Assembly: GCF_000512585.2 (NCBI RefSeq)
Contig: NC_089246.1
Location: 1,054,001 to 1,118,000, forward strand
Length of the DNA stretch: 64,000 bases
Direction of reading: 5' to 3'
Source: Kwoniella bestiolae CBS 10118
Taxonomy: Eukaryota > Basidiomycota > Tremellomycetes > Tremellales > Cryptococcaceae
Made by a program: the position numbers and the translations under genes. This document shows, piece after piece, positions 1 to 11,479 of this stretch. The number at the start of each line of letters is the position of its first letter. The stretch's first letter is position 1. The notes beneath the pieces were generated by a model. It was not told the DNA's origin, searched no databases, and saw only the letters and a program-made list of their open reading frames with translations.

Positions 1-2174
1 TGAGATTAGCAAATGAAACAAAAGAGTAAGTATCAGAGGTACTTACGCTCGTGAGGTCGGGGCTGAGCCCTCTCCAGGTACACCCAATCCGAACCCCTGG
101 AATGTCCTAGACGGACTTTCAGGCGTAGCAGCTCTGTTGAACTCTGACCTCCTAGTCCTGAAGACATCCCGCGAAGCTGACGTCTGCTCTTGCCTGGAAT
201 GCCTTTCAGGAGATCGTTCTTCTCCACTCATACTTCCATCTTCCGACCTATCATCGGAAGGACTCTGCATGGTTTCTAGTATCTTACCAATAGCACTGAG
301 CGGTTTGCTAACCGCTTCCTGGGCGAGATTACCGGTACGTTGGAAGAATCGCTTCGTACCATCCAATGCTTGCACAGTGGTGGTGAGCGATAACGGTCGG
401 GCAGCTTCTTCACCAGAAGTGACAGCGGAGAACGGTGACATGTCGGCTGGAGGGAGGGCTCGAGCTGTAGAAGCGGAGGGGGAAGGTGGTAATTCTTGTA
501 TAGCATCTTCCACGTTTTTCTCAAACTCTGCTTGGGTGATATTGCTCAGACTAGAAGCATCCATCGTTTCGATAAAGGCGATTGCTCCGCTCTGCGAGAG
601 CACTTTGTTAGCTTCACCTTACACAGAGATTGGATCAGCTCACCAGACTAGAAAGATAGTAGCCAGCTTCACCTTGCAGCTTGGAAGCGCTTCTAAACCG
701 GCTGATATACCTGCAATTAGGACTTAGCAAAGGTGACACTGAGAAAGTCATTACTGTATAACTCACTCGATATTGGAAAGCATGTTATCGGGGTTCGCTT
801 GGAGCACCACAAAGATCAGAATAGGTACAAATGCATCTGCACCCGTAGCCTCGGCTCCATAAACATTCCGTATTAGACCTGTTCCAAACAGTAAGCTTGA
901 TGATTTGTCTGGATCTCATTTCAGCTCACCAAAAATGACTTTGCAGCAATTGAGAATACATATCATCTTATCTCTTGGAGCTTTATAATGATTGATCTTG
1001 AGCAGTTCTGTAAGTCGATAATGGTCAGCAAAGGATGAGTTCCAACGTCAATGAGGAACTTACCTTGCTCGGCAAAGCCTAAGAAGCCTTGAGTAGCTTC
1101 TCCCTCAGGTACGTCCAAATGTTTCTCTCTGACCCAACCAAACAGTCTCACCCTTTGTGCGAATACAGCATCTCGTTCTAGATCATCGGTAGTGATAGGT
1201 TGGGATGGTACCAATTGAGGTGTGAATGTGCTAAAGGAATATACTCATAATCAGTAATTATTTCCAGAGCTGATGTAGGCAGGACACAAGGGGACCTACT
1301 AGTTGTATAATCTGTTCATGACCAACTTCTCCATGGCTTCCAAGGCATTATCGAACTCTGGAGAAGTCTGAGACTTCCACGGTTCCACATGAGCCATTTT
1401 CTCAGATATGAACTAGTCACCACTACTGATCAGCTTATGGAGCTCTGTTTTGTTGAAAGAGCAACACCCACAGCAAGAAAATCATGTATCAACTTGATCT
1501 GCTCGTTCACAGTGAATGGCTTTTTGGCAAAGTTCGATAAGAAGCTGAACAGAGAAAGGAAGTCAGCCAAGACTCCCTTATCAAATTCAGTATACACCAC
1601 CAACACACCTCTTCAGATAACGAGCTATAGGATCCGCGGGTTTCGTCCTTAGATCTCTCAAGAAGCCTGAGAAGTTGAAAGTAGGTTCCTGATTCGAGGT
1701 GATGGAGGTGCTACTTTCAGCTTCGGTCAACCCGACTTGTCTAGGTGTTTCCTGTGGTATATTGGAAGCGGGATCAGGTCGAGCGTTATTCCTGGCGGGT
1801 GTGACTGGATCGGCCGATGACGAGGAGGCAGGCGCAGGGGTAGCATAAGGGTCGAATTCTGCTAGATCTGTCTGAGCAGGTCGAGGAGCTGTAGGTGTGA
1901 GTGATGAGGAAGGGGTGGAGAGAGGTAATCCTTTAGCAGGGGGAGGATGGGAAGGGGCATCTGGTACGATTGGTTCTGTCCGAGGTGGGGCGGGTGTGGT
2001 GAGTTCAGAAGGTTGATTGGGAGGTGCATGATATCCTGCTTGGGCTTGATCTGAGACTGGTAAGTCCATTAGGGATGTGTCGGCTGTTTCGTCAATCACC
2101 ACGGATGGAGGTGCAGGGGTTGACGGTCCGGCATCTTTCGATGAGTCCGGCTGACTACTGTCGGTAGAGGTCAT
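1..2174 (-). CDS. VPS9: Vps9-type Rab5 guanine-nucleotide exchange factor, 3' end off the window
   Basis: Activates Rab5/Vps21 GTPases in endosome and vacuole traffic. The first exon (2174-1609) encodes about 190 Pro/Ser/Thr-rich, low-complexity residues. Splicing to 1544-1472 and 1412-1300 reads RYLKSFLSNFAKKPF, then HDFLAFISEKM, the helical bundle that precedes a VPS9 domain. The VPS9 domain follows: DAMEKLV-like helix, LFGWVREKHLDVPE, INHYKAPRDKMICILNCCK, then GADAFVPILIFVVLQANP and GEAGYYLSSLSGAIAFIE, with short introns between. The last visible exon ends at 47 with a GTAAGT donor. A GCTAAT branch site near base 15 implies the acceptor lies just outside the window. A C-terminal CUE domain, common in fungal Vps9, would therefore not be visible. 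The start at 2174 is the first ATG of the long first exon. The family call is secure; RABEX5-like paralogy is not excluded. Confidence 0.88.
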
Positions 2175-2641
2175 AGCAATGGGGAATAAGGAGACTGATC
2201 AGATAACGTTTACTATCGATTCAGTGGTGCTGTAGTATTTCGTAAGTATTGTTGAGGTATGATAAACAATGAACAAAGAAAGGTTGGATATTTGTCATTT
2301 GCATGTTTATCACCTTGGTAGTGAGTATCGTAATCGGGTTGATTTATGCGCGCCGCACGATTAGTTATATACAACGTGGATATCAGATATGGTGCTACCT
2401 ATGACGAATGTGGCATACACACCACACCATGAAAACAATTGACGCTTTGCTATCTTGCAAGCATGGGCGAGGGTAGATACAATTTATGTATGGTATGTTG
2501 GCATATCAAGATCTCAATGAATGTGTATATACGATAAATAATAATAGTTTATTTCTTTTCCAAAATGATGAAAGCAATCTCTCTAAAATCCAAAAGTGTA
2601 AAGCAGGCAGAAAATCTATGAGGTGATCACGAACGAGCAAT
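2175..2641. other. intergenic, VPS9 promoter and UXS1 3' flank
   Basis: This stretch separates two minus-strand genes. It must hold the VPS9 promoter next to 2175 and the UXS1 3' untranslated region next to 2641. It is AT-rich around 2450-2580. I see no ORF, repeat or RNA gene in it. Confidence 0.6.
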
Positions 2642-4362
2642 CTAGAGTTTTCCTTCTCGGATCATTCTGAGGTAGTATCGGGCCATTTCTGCGAAAAAGA
2701 AGCGAAAAAATAAGCGTCCTATCATTGTACCGAAAACGTGGTTAGACTCACCCTCAACACCTTGCTTGACGGACCACTTGGGTTGCCATTCAAGGGATTC
2801 CTTGGCTCGGGCAGTGTCAGCTCTTCGTCGTTGAGGGTCATCAACGGGCATCTCCTTGTGGATGATGTTGACTCGTCGGGGGTTGGCAACGCCTTCGTCT
2901 TTTTGGATTTGCTCGACGATGTCCTACAGTGATAGGTTAGTACGGTTTATCACCAATACAAGCGTATTAGTCACTCACTCTGACAGCCTCGGCGAATTCC
3001 ATGATGGTGAACTCGTGAGAAGAACCGATGTTGGTGGGTCGGGTCTCGTCACCGTTCATGAGGAGGATCAAACCGTCGATCAAGTCGTGAACGTATTGGA
3101 AGGATCGGGTTTGTTGACCATCACCGTAGACGGTCATATCTTCACCCTTGAGGGCTTGGATGATGAAGTTGGAAACAACTCGACCATCGTAAGGGTTCAT
3201 TCGAGGACCGAAAGTGTTGAAGATACGAGCGACTCTGACATCGACACCATCTTGTCTTTGGTAACCGTAGGTGAGGGTTTCAGCAACTCGTTTACCTTCA
3301 TCGTAACAAGCTCGGGGACCGATACAGTTGACGTGACCCCAGTATTCTTCTCGTTGAGGGTGTTCCTCGGGGTCACCGTAAACTTCGGAAGTGGAGGTGA
3401 TGAGGAATCTAGCCTTGGTTCGCTTGGCAAGACCGAGCATGTTGAGGGTACCCATGAAAGAGGTCTTGATGGTCTTGACGGCGTTGTATTGGTAGTGAGG
3501 GGGAGAGGCGGGACAAGCAAGGTGGTAGATTTGGTCGACTTCGATGAGGAAAGGGTTGACTACATCGTGTCTGACCATTTCAAAGTTGGGGTGACCGACC
3601 CAGTGGGAGACGGTAGTCCTGCTACCGGTGAAGAAGTTGTCAAGAACGGTAACTTCGTGACCGAGGAGCATGAGTCGATCGACCAAGTGGGAACCGACGA
3701 AACCAGCACCACCAGTGACGAGGATTCTCTTTCGCTCGGTGTTGGGGAGGTTCTTGACAGGGGGGAATTTGGCGACGGTGGTGTATTGGATGGAGTCGGT
3801 CTCCTTGAAGTAGGTGGACTCGGATCCGTAGTCCTTGTGACCTTGACCAGCGAGATCGGTTTCTTTGTTACCTTCTTTGAGGAAAGCGGGGGTCTAGTGG
3901 GAAAAGGACTGGTCAGTAACAGGCACGTGATCGATACACAATAAACGTTTTTGCGAATGTGCTTCACATGCACGACGCGTAGGAGCAAAGTCAAGACGAA
4001 AGAACGACAGAGCGTGATAAGAAGGATGAGAGGTGGATTGGGCAGAACAAGGGTAAGTCGAAGAGGGGAGAGGTGGATAACACGTAGGATGATGGGCAAG
4101 ACGGTGGAGTGATGGAGACGAAGAGAAGAAGAAGTGGGGCAAAACTCACGAGGTACAAGCTTCTCAAGGTGTCGACTTGGACTCGAGAGTCGAAGCCGAA
4201 TCTGTTGGCACCGACCTCTGTGATTTTGGTCTAGGAATGAAGTGATAGTTGTCAGCTTGCAGAACGAGATAAGAGACGCGTACGTGGAGCGTTGAGTGAT
4301 GGGAGCAGATTGGTTTTCTGCGGTTGGAAGACGTGACGACTCACCTCTTGTTGTCCTGACAT
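2642..4362 (-). CDS. UXS1: UDP-glucuronate decarboxylase (UDP-xylose synthase)
   Basis: Converts UDP-glucuronate to UDP-xylose with bound NAD. In Cryptococcus this supplies xylose for capsule and glycans. There are five exons: 4362-4345, 4230-4150, 3893-2979, 2923-2752 and 2688-2642, giving 410 residues, the length I recall for C. neoformans Uxs1. The Rossmann motif GGAGFVGSHL lies near residue 75. The short-chain dehydrogenase catalytic pair is in ACYDEGKRVAE (Tyr and Lys), with TSTSEVYGD upstream supplying the Ser/Thr. The fit is GDGQQTRSFQYV, typical of the family. The first coding exon encodes only MSGQQE. Intron 2 (3894-4149, 256 nt) is far longer than the neighbours' introns and pyrimidine-rich on the coding strand. 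A CACGTG lies 323 bp upstream of the start. Confidence 0.96.
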
Positions 4363-4840
4363 TTTGTTGTAAAGAATGGAAGGGTTGTGATGAGAGAGAG
4401 GCTAAGTAGGGAAGGTTTGAAGAGGTATGTAAGGTGGGATGAAGAAAGAGAAAGAAAGAAGAGAGGAGGATTGATCAGAGCTGGATGATAAAGAATGGTG
4501 GTTTTGGTGGTAGTGATGGGGTATGTATGTATGTATGCGACCTATTCCGGAAACGAATAACCAAAGCACGCGTACCGTCCCTGAGCTTAAAATCTAGATT
4601 ACTACAGTAGTACGCTATGCTCACCGCCGGCATATCGGAATTACTGCCCCTCATCCTCGTGGCGCGTGTTTCGTAAGTCTAGACCACGTGCGTGGCGCCA
4701 CCAACGTCTATCTTCAACATCCTCCCTACACACCCTTCATCTACCTTCGACAATCCCACAAAGCATCAGTATAATCATATGCATAGTATCGTATAAACAC
4801 AACGGAAGGGAAGCAGATACATCTGATGGGTGTACGGAAG
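4363..4840. promoter_or_regulatory. UXS1 upstream region and APM1 3' flank
   Basis: Upstream of UXS1 there is a purine-rich stretch (on +) around 4370-4500, a short ATGT tandem near 4521-4538, and a CACGTG palindrome at 4685-4690. The distal part is the APM1 3' flank. No protein gene is supported here. Confidence 0.45.
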
Positions 4841-7289
4841 CTAAAGAGGAGCAATCATGGAGGAAGATTTGGCGTCGGTAATGGTTCGAAGGATATAGTC
4901 GTCTCCATTCTGTGAAACATTCCCCAGAGGGAATGGCTCATCAGCAATCGCTCCTACGTGCTCTAAATCGTCTGGAGATGCTTACTACACTCAGATAGCG
5001 AACCCAAGGCATCTTTAAGCGTTTTATTAGCCATGATCCTCCGAGGAGTTGTCAGAAACGATTTACTTACAGCCTGGACGAAAAGAAACGGTTAGCCACA
5101 TTCAGACTATAAGTCGATGATGACTCACTTGATATCCTGATTTCTCTACAATCTTGAGGTATCTGACCTGTATACCTGACACTGTAAAGTAAGGAATCTC
5201 AAACTTGACAGATATGGGAGCTCGTTTATCGATTTCCTCTATACAAGCAAAAAGGTCGAAGAGTGGGAAAGTGTCGTAGATTGAATGAAAAGATAAGCCA
5301 ATTTGGACATAGTCAGCGGTGTCTTTATGCCCACTTCAGCTATTGCATATATTGCTCACCGTTTCGTACACTTGGGAGACCGAAGTGAGCTCTCATCATG
5401 TAATCTCGCCCTCCACCTAATTGTTTGATCTTCCACACGAACGCCGACTTCTCAGGAGCATACACCACTGATCCTACCGATGCCTACAGGTATCCTTGTT
5501 AGCAATATCAACTATATCAAGAAGGAAGAGATGAACTTACTCTGAACTTGGGACTATCAGCATCATCAGGTACAGGAACGTAGATTTCAACATTGTTGGC
5601 TGTACTCCTTCGTTTGAACTGTCCTCTGACTTTGACCATGTATTCTACTCTCGAACCTCTATGGCTTTCTACACTAGCTTCAACGTATACCAAAGGCTTG
5701 ACGGATTGCGAGAGTCGATAAGACATCAACTCGAATTCACCATCTGGAGGTATGAAAGATATCGTTCGGTCATTCTCGAATCGCGAGAGTCGCACACATT
5801 GATGGAACTTGACATCCTCCATCTCGATTGATTTGCCTCGTGCACCTTGACAGTCCTATCAATAATTGGTCCTAGTGCAAAGTCAAAGAATGAACTCACC
5901 TCTTCCTGTCGCCTCGAACATAACTTTGTCGTTCAGTCCCAATCTCAACTCTGGCATACCTGAAAGATAGCACTTCATCTTGACAGCACCAAGAATCTCT
6001 GATCGGACGACATTTCCGGAGGCGTTGACCTATGTAGACGATATGAGGATTAGAGGATCGATCGTTCGCGCATTATTCCGTCTCGGTTCCCCTCGTCCAC
6101 GCCTTCTCTTTCGCTCTTCTGTCGCCTTTCTTTCGCTCTTTCTTCCAGCCCCTTCTAAGCATTCCCTCCCAATTTTGCCGTCCTTCCCTCTCTTGCTCCC
6201 CTTCCTCTGCGCCGCCCACCTCGTCCCACCTCGTTCTGATTGTCACCCGCCCTTCTTGAATTTTTTCTCGCATTCCCCACTGATCCGCTTCGTCTTGTCC
6301 CTTAACCTTATTCTGTGCCCCATCCGCCCCTGCATTCTCCTATAACCTCTCCTAATCCATCTCGGAATCCGTCCCTGTCCCATCTCTCCCCCATCATCCG
6401 TTTCACCTCGCCCAACTCTTTCCCCGCGATATGACAAATAACTCACCAGCAAATTGATACTCTCCACAACATCCAAAAACACCTCATTCTTCCTATACCT
6501 AATACCCTCGGATCTCCAAGAAACAGCATTGGTAACCGCCATAGGTGGTCTAGCTTGAACTTCGAGTTTATGCGATTCTTGGGTGATGTACCTGTGGCCC
6601 ACAGAGATATCAGAAATATACCCTTGGAAGGACAACAAAGTAGAGAGCACCTACTCTTGTAATATCTTACTTTCCGTTGTCTGGGGGAAACCGAAATCCA
6701 TCATTTCATCCAAGAGCTCATATATAATCACAAAGTTATCTCTGATCGATTCTTCCTCGAGCTCTTTGAAGTATTCCGTGAGTACCTGCGGGTATGGAGA
6801 GGTGTGAGCGATATCCCAGCGTTGAACAGCGGCAGGGAAGCTGACCGAGCATAATCTGTGAAGGAAGAAGATAATCTCCGCTGCATTCGTATTTCGCTTC
6901 GACAAGGCGAGGACTAAGAAATATCGTCGCATGTAAGCTTAGCCTGTCTTTAAGATGGGCTTCTTTGAACTCACGATACAGGTTATTATGCCTGATATGC
7001 ATGTAGTTGATCCCTTCGTCTGAAAAGCACGGCGTGACCTGTACGTTCTCCTCTTCCATCTCCAAAACCAGGGGCAAGAATCGCTCAATGTAAGATGGGG
7101 GCACATCGTCTCGGTAAGATCGTTGAATTAGGGACTGCCCAGCTCATGGTAAGTGATCTATCTAACGCATACATAGGTCTCGTAGCCCACCTTGCCCTTC
7201 ACGTCGAGGATAGCCACTGAAAAACAATCAGTGAGATTAGCCACACCCTCTCTTTGTAGAGTACAGGAAGACACACCTAAACTGGCCAT
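4841..7289 (-). CDS. APM1: AP-1 clathrin adaptor complex mu-1 subunit
   Basis: Medium chain of AP-1, which sorts cargo between trans-Golgi and endosomes by binding YxxPhi signals. Splicing from 7289 reads MASLVAILDVKGKSLIQRSYRDD and then ERFLPLVLEMEEENVQVTP, the longin-type N-domain. YPQVLTEYFKELEEESIRDNF and ELLDEMMDFGFPQTTESKIL follow, then SWRSEGIRYRKNEVFLDVVE opening the mu-homology domain. SPKFR and FVWKIKQLGGGRDYMMRAHF lie in that domain. The C-terminus is assembled from three small exons as SGYQ-AMPWVRY-LSVNGDDYILRT and a short tail, ending in TAG at 4841-4843. The final two introns are inferred from homology (family ending PWVRYITQNGDY). A 417-nt intron interrupts the middle. The subunit is mu-1 by its sequence, not mu-2 or mu-3. 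Confidence 0.93.
6030..6446 (-). other. unusually long, purine-rich APM1 intron
   Basis: The intron lies between exon codons for VESINLL and VNASGNVVRSE. Its donor is GTGAGT at 6446-6441 and its acceptor ACATAG at 6030, with a CTCTAAT branch site just before. At 417 nt it is seven or eight times the local norm. About 350 nt of it is strongly C/T-rich on + and therefore A/G-rich in the transcript. Small ORFs in it are composition artefacts. Confidence 0.8.
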
Positions 7290-7892
7290 TTTCGGTCACG
7301 ATAGATCCTCTGCTCTACGAAGCTATGAGTGATTTCGTCGTAGAATATGAGCCTCTGTACCGTTGCAGGGAGTTAGCTCCGTTGTTGCTACTATGATGAT
7401 AAGGCTTTCTGAACGTTGCAGTCTATGGTTTTTTGCTGTATCGTCATGTATTATTGCCTGTCTCTATCGGTCAACTTCACTGACACTGCACGTCACGAAG
7501 CCTGACACGCTCATTGTTGTTCAGCTGAAACTTGTTTGCTACCCCCAATTAAACACATTGGCTGGGTCCGGTATTTTGGTGGAATGGCTCTGGAGCCCTC
7601 GGCAATCGCAGAAATGTTTAAAGCTCTTCGAGGGGGGAGGCAAGGAGGCAAGAAGGATGCAGAGGACGTGCAGAGGGCCGTATGCATGGACCAGGTCTGT
7701 ATAGAACAATCACAACAAAGTGCAGACTTGTGCCAAGGCAACGATGAAAGAGCGTGAAGGCCTAGAGGTGAAGGCCTTAACCGGCCACAGTGACGCAGCA
7801 AGAAATCACGCAATGGAGATAAGACTGCATGGTATAGACATAAGGCTCAGGACGGTCATAATATTTGGTTTCCTCTACAGATTCATAGACAT
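7290..7892. other. intergenic, APM1 promoter and RDI1 3' flank
   Basis: About 600 bp between two minus-strand genes. Short ORFs occur on both strands (73-113 residues). None has splice-linked extensions, a recognised motif or a plausible start context. I see no RNA gene or repeat. Confidence 0.5.
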
Positions 7893-8901
7893 CTACCATT
7901 CCTTTGCAAGCTTGAAGGCTGGGACAAATGCACATCAGCTATATACTAGCGGTTGATCGGATCATCTGAGGGATGAACTCACACCACTCGAAATCGAGCC
8001 AGATGTTGTTGTCGTCATCTGTTACTCTGGATCGAACAGCATATGTACCAGATCTCGCGAGCATACCGGAAGGTGACTCCTCGGAAGCGAACTGAGACGT
8101 CGAGATGAGCTATGTTGAGACCGAAATAAAGGGTAATCATGTACTGACCACTTTGGTATAAGGAGCTGGTTGAGGGCCGTAAGATCCGAGCATAGCTTCT
8201 GTCTTATCAACTTTGACACCGGATCTCTTGACGACTTGCAAGAATCTCAATCCAGATACGATCTCATTCTCAACGCTATATCCGGGTTTAGCAATGAGGC
8301 CATCTCATAGGACGACACCACTCACACAAAGGTGATACCGACAGAGTATTCGACACCCTCCTTGATTGTCACTATCTGTCAGCTCTGAAGCATGTACGAT
8401 CATGACTCACAAGGCTCTTTCTTGAGTTTGGCAAGATCCGCAGCTGGTTGAGTGAGGTCTATGGAGATGGCTTTGGGAAGGGTAGGAGAGCTAAGGAAGA
8501 GTGTTTTGAGGACAACCTGTTGCAATGTCAGCAAATTAGGATGCTCACTCAGATGTTTACTCACCTTCTTGCTTCCACCCGCACCAGCATTAGCACCAAG
8601 ACCGAGCGAGGCTTTCCAACGTTGAAGAGATTCGTCGTGCTATTTCGGGCTTAGTTAGCGGGGCACTGTAGATGTAATGACGACACCCACCTGATCAAGA
8701 GCAGCGAGCTCGGCAACGGTCTTGCTTTGACCGACCTAATAATCTCGATCAGTCATACTCCTCCAACTAGTCATTATCCCAACCCACTTTGTAGCCTTGA
8801 GTCTCGGTAGGAGCGAAGTCCTCTTCGGTGGCCTAAGCGTGATGTGTGAGCTACACTTCGTCGATGATACGTACTAAGCTCACCTCTTGTGGATGGGACA
8901 T
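7893..8901 (-). CDS. RDI1: Rho GDP-dissociation inhibitor
   Basis: Cytosolic chaperone that extracts prenylated Rho GTPases from membranes and holds them in the GDP form. The spliced protein is about 200 residues. It begins MSHPQE, then ATEEDFAPTETQGYKVGQSK and ELAALDQHDESLQRWKASLG, the regulatory arm. The immunoglobulin-like domain follows with VTIKEGVEYSVGITF, GLRFLQVVKRSGVKVDKTE, EAMLGSYGPQPAPYTKVF and ARSGTYAVRSRVTDDDN. The last exon, found through a CCCAG acceptor, gives IWLDFEWSFKLAKEW and TAG at 7893-7895, the expected RhoGDI C-terminus. It starts 661 bp from RHO1 on the opposite strand, which suggests a shared promoter for a GTPase and its inhibitor. Confidence 0.95.
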
Positions 8902-9562
8902 TATGTTGGAGCCTGAAAGGGGGTGACTTGACACAGAGGGTATTCAAGAATATGTAGTGAAGGATGTCAACGATGACAAGTGTAGAAATACGAAACAATC
9001 AATCTCAATGATCAAATCACTTTGAATCAGCCAACGCACTTTGTAGCAAGTAGAGTGGAGTGGAGACACCGGTTAAACTGCGTCCGTGCGTGTGAGACTG
9101 TATATGACACAAAAAGAACACACGCGACGGGGTAAGTGAAACCACGTGAGAAAACAAAACAAAAAAGATACTTAGCACCGCCACAATCCCTGAAACGCCG
9201 TATCCCACAGTATCACATCGTATGATGACGATATGGCATGATATCGTAATGCCAGATTAGGGTGGGATTAGACCATTTGATTACAAAATCGGATATTGTA
9301 TTTGATTAGGATTAAGATTAGAAATGGGATTTTGTTAACCAAGCCAGCCTCACTGTATGTGTGTACTGTATAGTATACCTCTCACCTCAGTGCTACCTAC
9401 CCTAACAACCTATTCCTATTCTCGCATATCTCACTATCTGTTAAACACTTTCACCCTCAATATCCATCTCATACAAGTATCATTGACGAACAATACCATT
9501 AACGAACAAACCTTATCTCTATCACACCCCTCAGCTACACTTATCAATCTTAAGCAATCAAC
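8902..9562. promoter_or_regulatory. divergent RDI1-RHO1 promoter region
   Basis: This is the only space between the start codons of RDI1 (minus, 8901) and RHO1 (plus, 9563), so it carries both promoters. A CACGTG palindrome is at 9143-9148, near the middle. The RHO1 side (9340-9560) is C/T-rich, typical of leader regions in this genome. No separate gene is supported; small ORFs here are unsupported. Confidence 0.6.
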
Positions 9563-10605
9563 ATGTCAGGAGAGATCAGGCGGAAGTTAGTTATCGTAGG
9601 TGAGTTGTATTTCCACTGTCACACCTTCACGCAAAGGGTCGTCACCGGACCGCGTATGGCTGAACCTCCTTGCTGACTCGATTCAACAGGTGATGGTGCT
9701 TGTGGTAAAACATGTCTGTAAGTGGAGAAGGACACGATGTAGCTGAAAGATATGCTGACCCAGCATCACAGCCTCATCGTCTTCAGCAAGGGCATGTTCC
9801 CAGAGGTCCGTTCGTTTCGTTGACTTGCGTCGTACACAACTTGCTGACACCTTCGCGGATAGGTTTACGTCCCTACCGTATTCGAGAACTACGTTGCCGA
9901 TGTAGAAGTAGATGGTAAGAAGGTTGAGCTAGCTCTTTGGGATACCGCTGGTCAAGTGAGTGCATGTGTACTTTGGTAGAGTGGCAACGGGTGACTGACG
10001 ACGCATTGACCATGTTTGCAGGAAGACTACGAGTAAGTCCAAAATTATTCAAAGTCAACCAGAGTTATACTGAACAGGACGCCTCTCATAGTCGACTCCG
10101 ACCCCTCTCCTACCCCGATTCACACGTCATCCTCATCTGTTTCGCCATTGACTCTCCTGATTCTCTTGATAACGTGCAAGAAAAGGTGCGTGCATCATAG
10201 CATTATCACACTTGGCAAAGCTGACATGTCTTTACAAACTCATAGTGGATTTCCGAGGTCCTCCACTTCTGCCAAGGTCTTCCAATTATCCTCGTTGCCT
10301 GTAAAAAGGATCTCCGAGATGACCAAAAGACCGTTCAAGATCTCGCTAGAATGAACCAAAGACCCGTTACCCGAGCCGAAGGTTTGGCTGTCGCTCAGAA
10401 GATTGGTGCTCAAGGTTATGTCGAATGTAGTGCTAAGACCGGTGAAGGTGTTAGAGAAGTGTTCCAAACCGCGACAAGACATGCTTTGATGGTGAGTGGT
10501 GCTGCTGCGGCTGCGTCAACCAGATCCAACTAATCTTTCTATTCTGTACTACAGAGCAAGAAATCAGGACGATCCAAGAAAGGAAAAGGTTGTGTCGTAC
10601 TCTAA
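9563..10605 (+). CDS. RHO1: Rho1 small GTPase
   Basis: Membrane-anchored switch that controls beta-glucan synthase, protein kinase C signalling and actin polarity. Spliced exons read MSGEIRRKLVIVG-DGACGKTCL (P-loop), VYVPTVFENYVADVEVDGKK (switch I), [20 protein letters not shown] (switch II), ACKKDLRDDQKT (base recognition) and ECSAKTGEGVREVF. The C-terminus SKKSGRSKKGKGCVVL has a polybasic stretch and a CaaX box ending in Leu, predicting geranylgeranylation. Introns are short. One splits the P-loop glycine codon and a second splits a Leu codon. The divergent neighbour is its GDI. Confidence 0.97.
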
Positions 10606-11479
10606 GGCTTTTAGATTCGAGTTGTACTTTTTTCTCATTGTTTACATTCCTGTCTCCATTTCTCGGCAGGCTATATATACCTCTTTCCCCCCTCCACGCT
10701 TATATCGCTCATATCTACCCCCTTTCTTTCCCTCACTTGATCATTATTTAGCCAGGATCGCCTTAATGTGTCCTTTTTCGCCGTCTTTCCTCCCATTCCC
10801 TCTACTTGATTCATTCTGTTATGTGATATGATGAGGCTCGAGATGATATTTGATGCGTTACATGATACAATATTTTGGGATGTGTCATTCGCAGCTGGTC
10901 GAGGTGTGCCATTGTGTTCAAATGAGAATACAGTAAGCATGGAAGCATGACCTAGCGTGAGAACAAGGATGAAGATTGTGTGTATGAAAGGGAGTCATCG
11001 GAGTGATTAAAGCGTCACCTCTAGTTTGGACGATGATTGTCATCCTTGATTGCCTTTTGAGATTTCTCAAGTGCTTTGCTTGCATAGAGGTATCATATCC
11101 TAGTGTGCAATAGTGTACTGCTCCATTATTCGACATTCGTTCACAATCTGCATATCATCACCAACTGCATTCAAGGTAGAAGAATATCATATAACCAAGG
11201 TCAGGTATATACAGTAAAGTAGTAGTGGTGAAGTAGTCACACGCACAGGTCCGCTCTATACGCCCTCCCTCTCATCTCCCTTTCTCTTTCTTTCTTTTGA
11301 TCTCTGTCATATTCTGTTACATCACTACTAATCTTACTACTCACTTGTTAACAACCACACTTTGCATCTCACATCATCATCATCATCATCATCATCTTCA
11401 TCTCATATCTCATCGACATTCTGCATATAATCATCAGTCTCTTTTTCACTTGTATTTTGTATCCTAAAGCACATCCACC
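10606..11479. other. intergenic, RHO1 3' flank and YTH-gene promoter
   Basis: About 870 bp. The part nearest 11480 is pyrimidine-rich leader with a CAT trinucleotide run at 11372-11397. The rest holds only short, unsupported ORFs on both strands and no recognisable RNA gene. Confidence 0.5.

Noticed and set aside
2856..3944. 362-codon plus-strand ORF over UXS1
   Set aside because: The minus strand is a nearly full-length UXS1 with Rossmann and catalytic motifs. The plus frame is a Val/Gly/Thr-rich shadow.
7363..7813. Small ORFs between APM1 and RDI1
   Set aside because: They are on both strands, short, without splice joins, domain or sensible start context.
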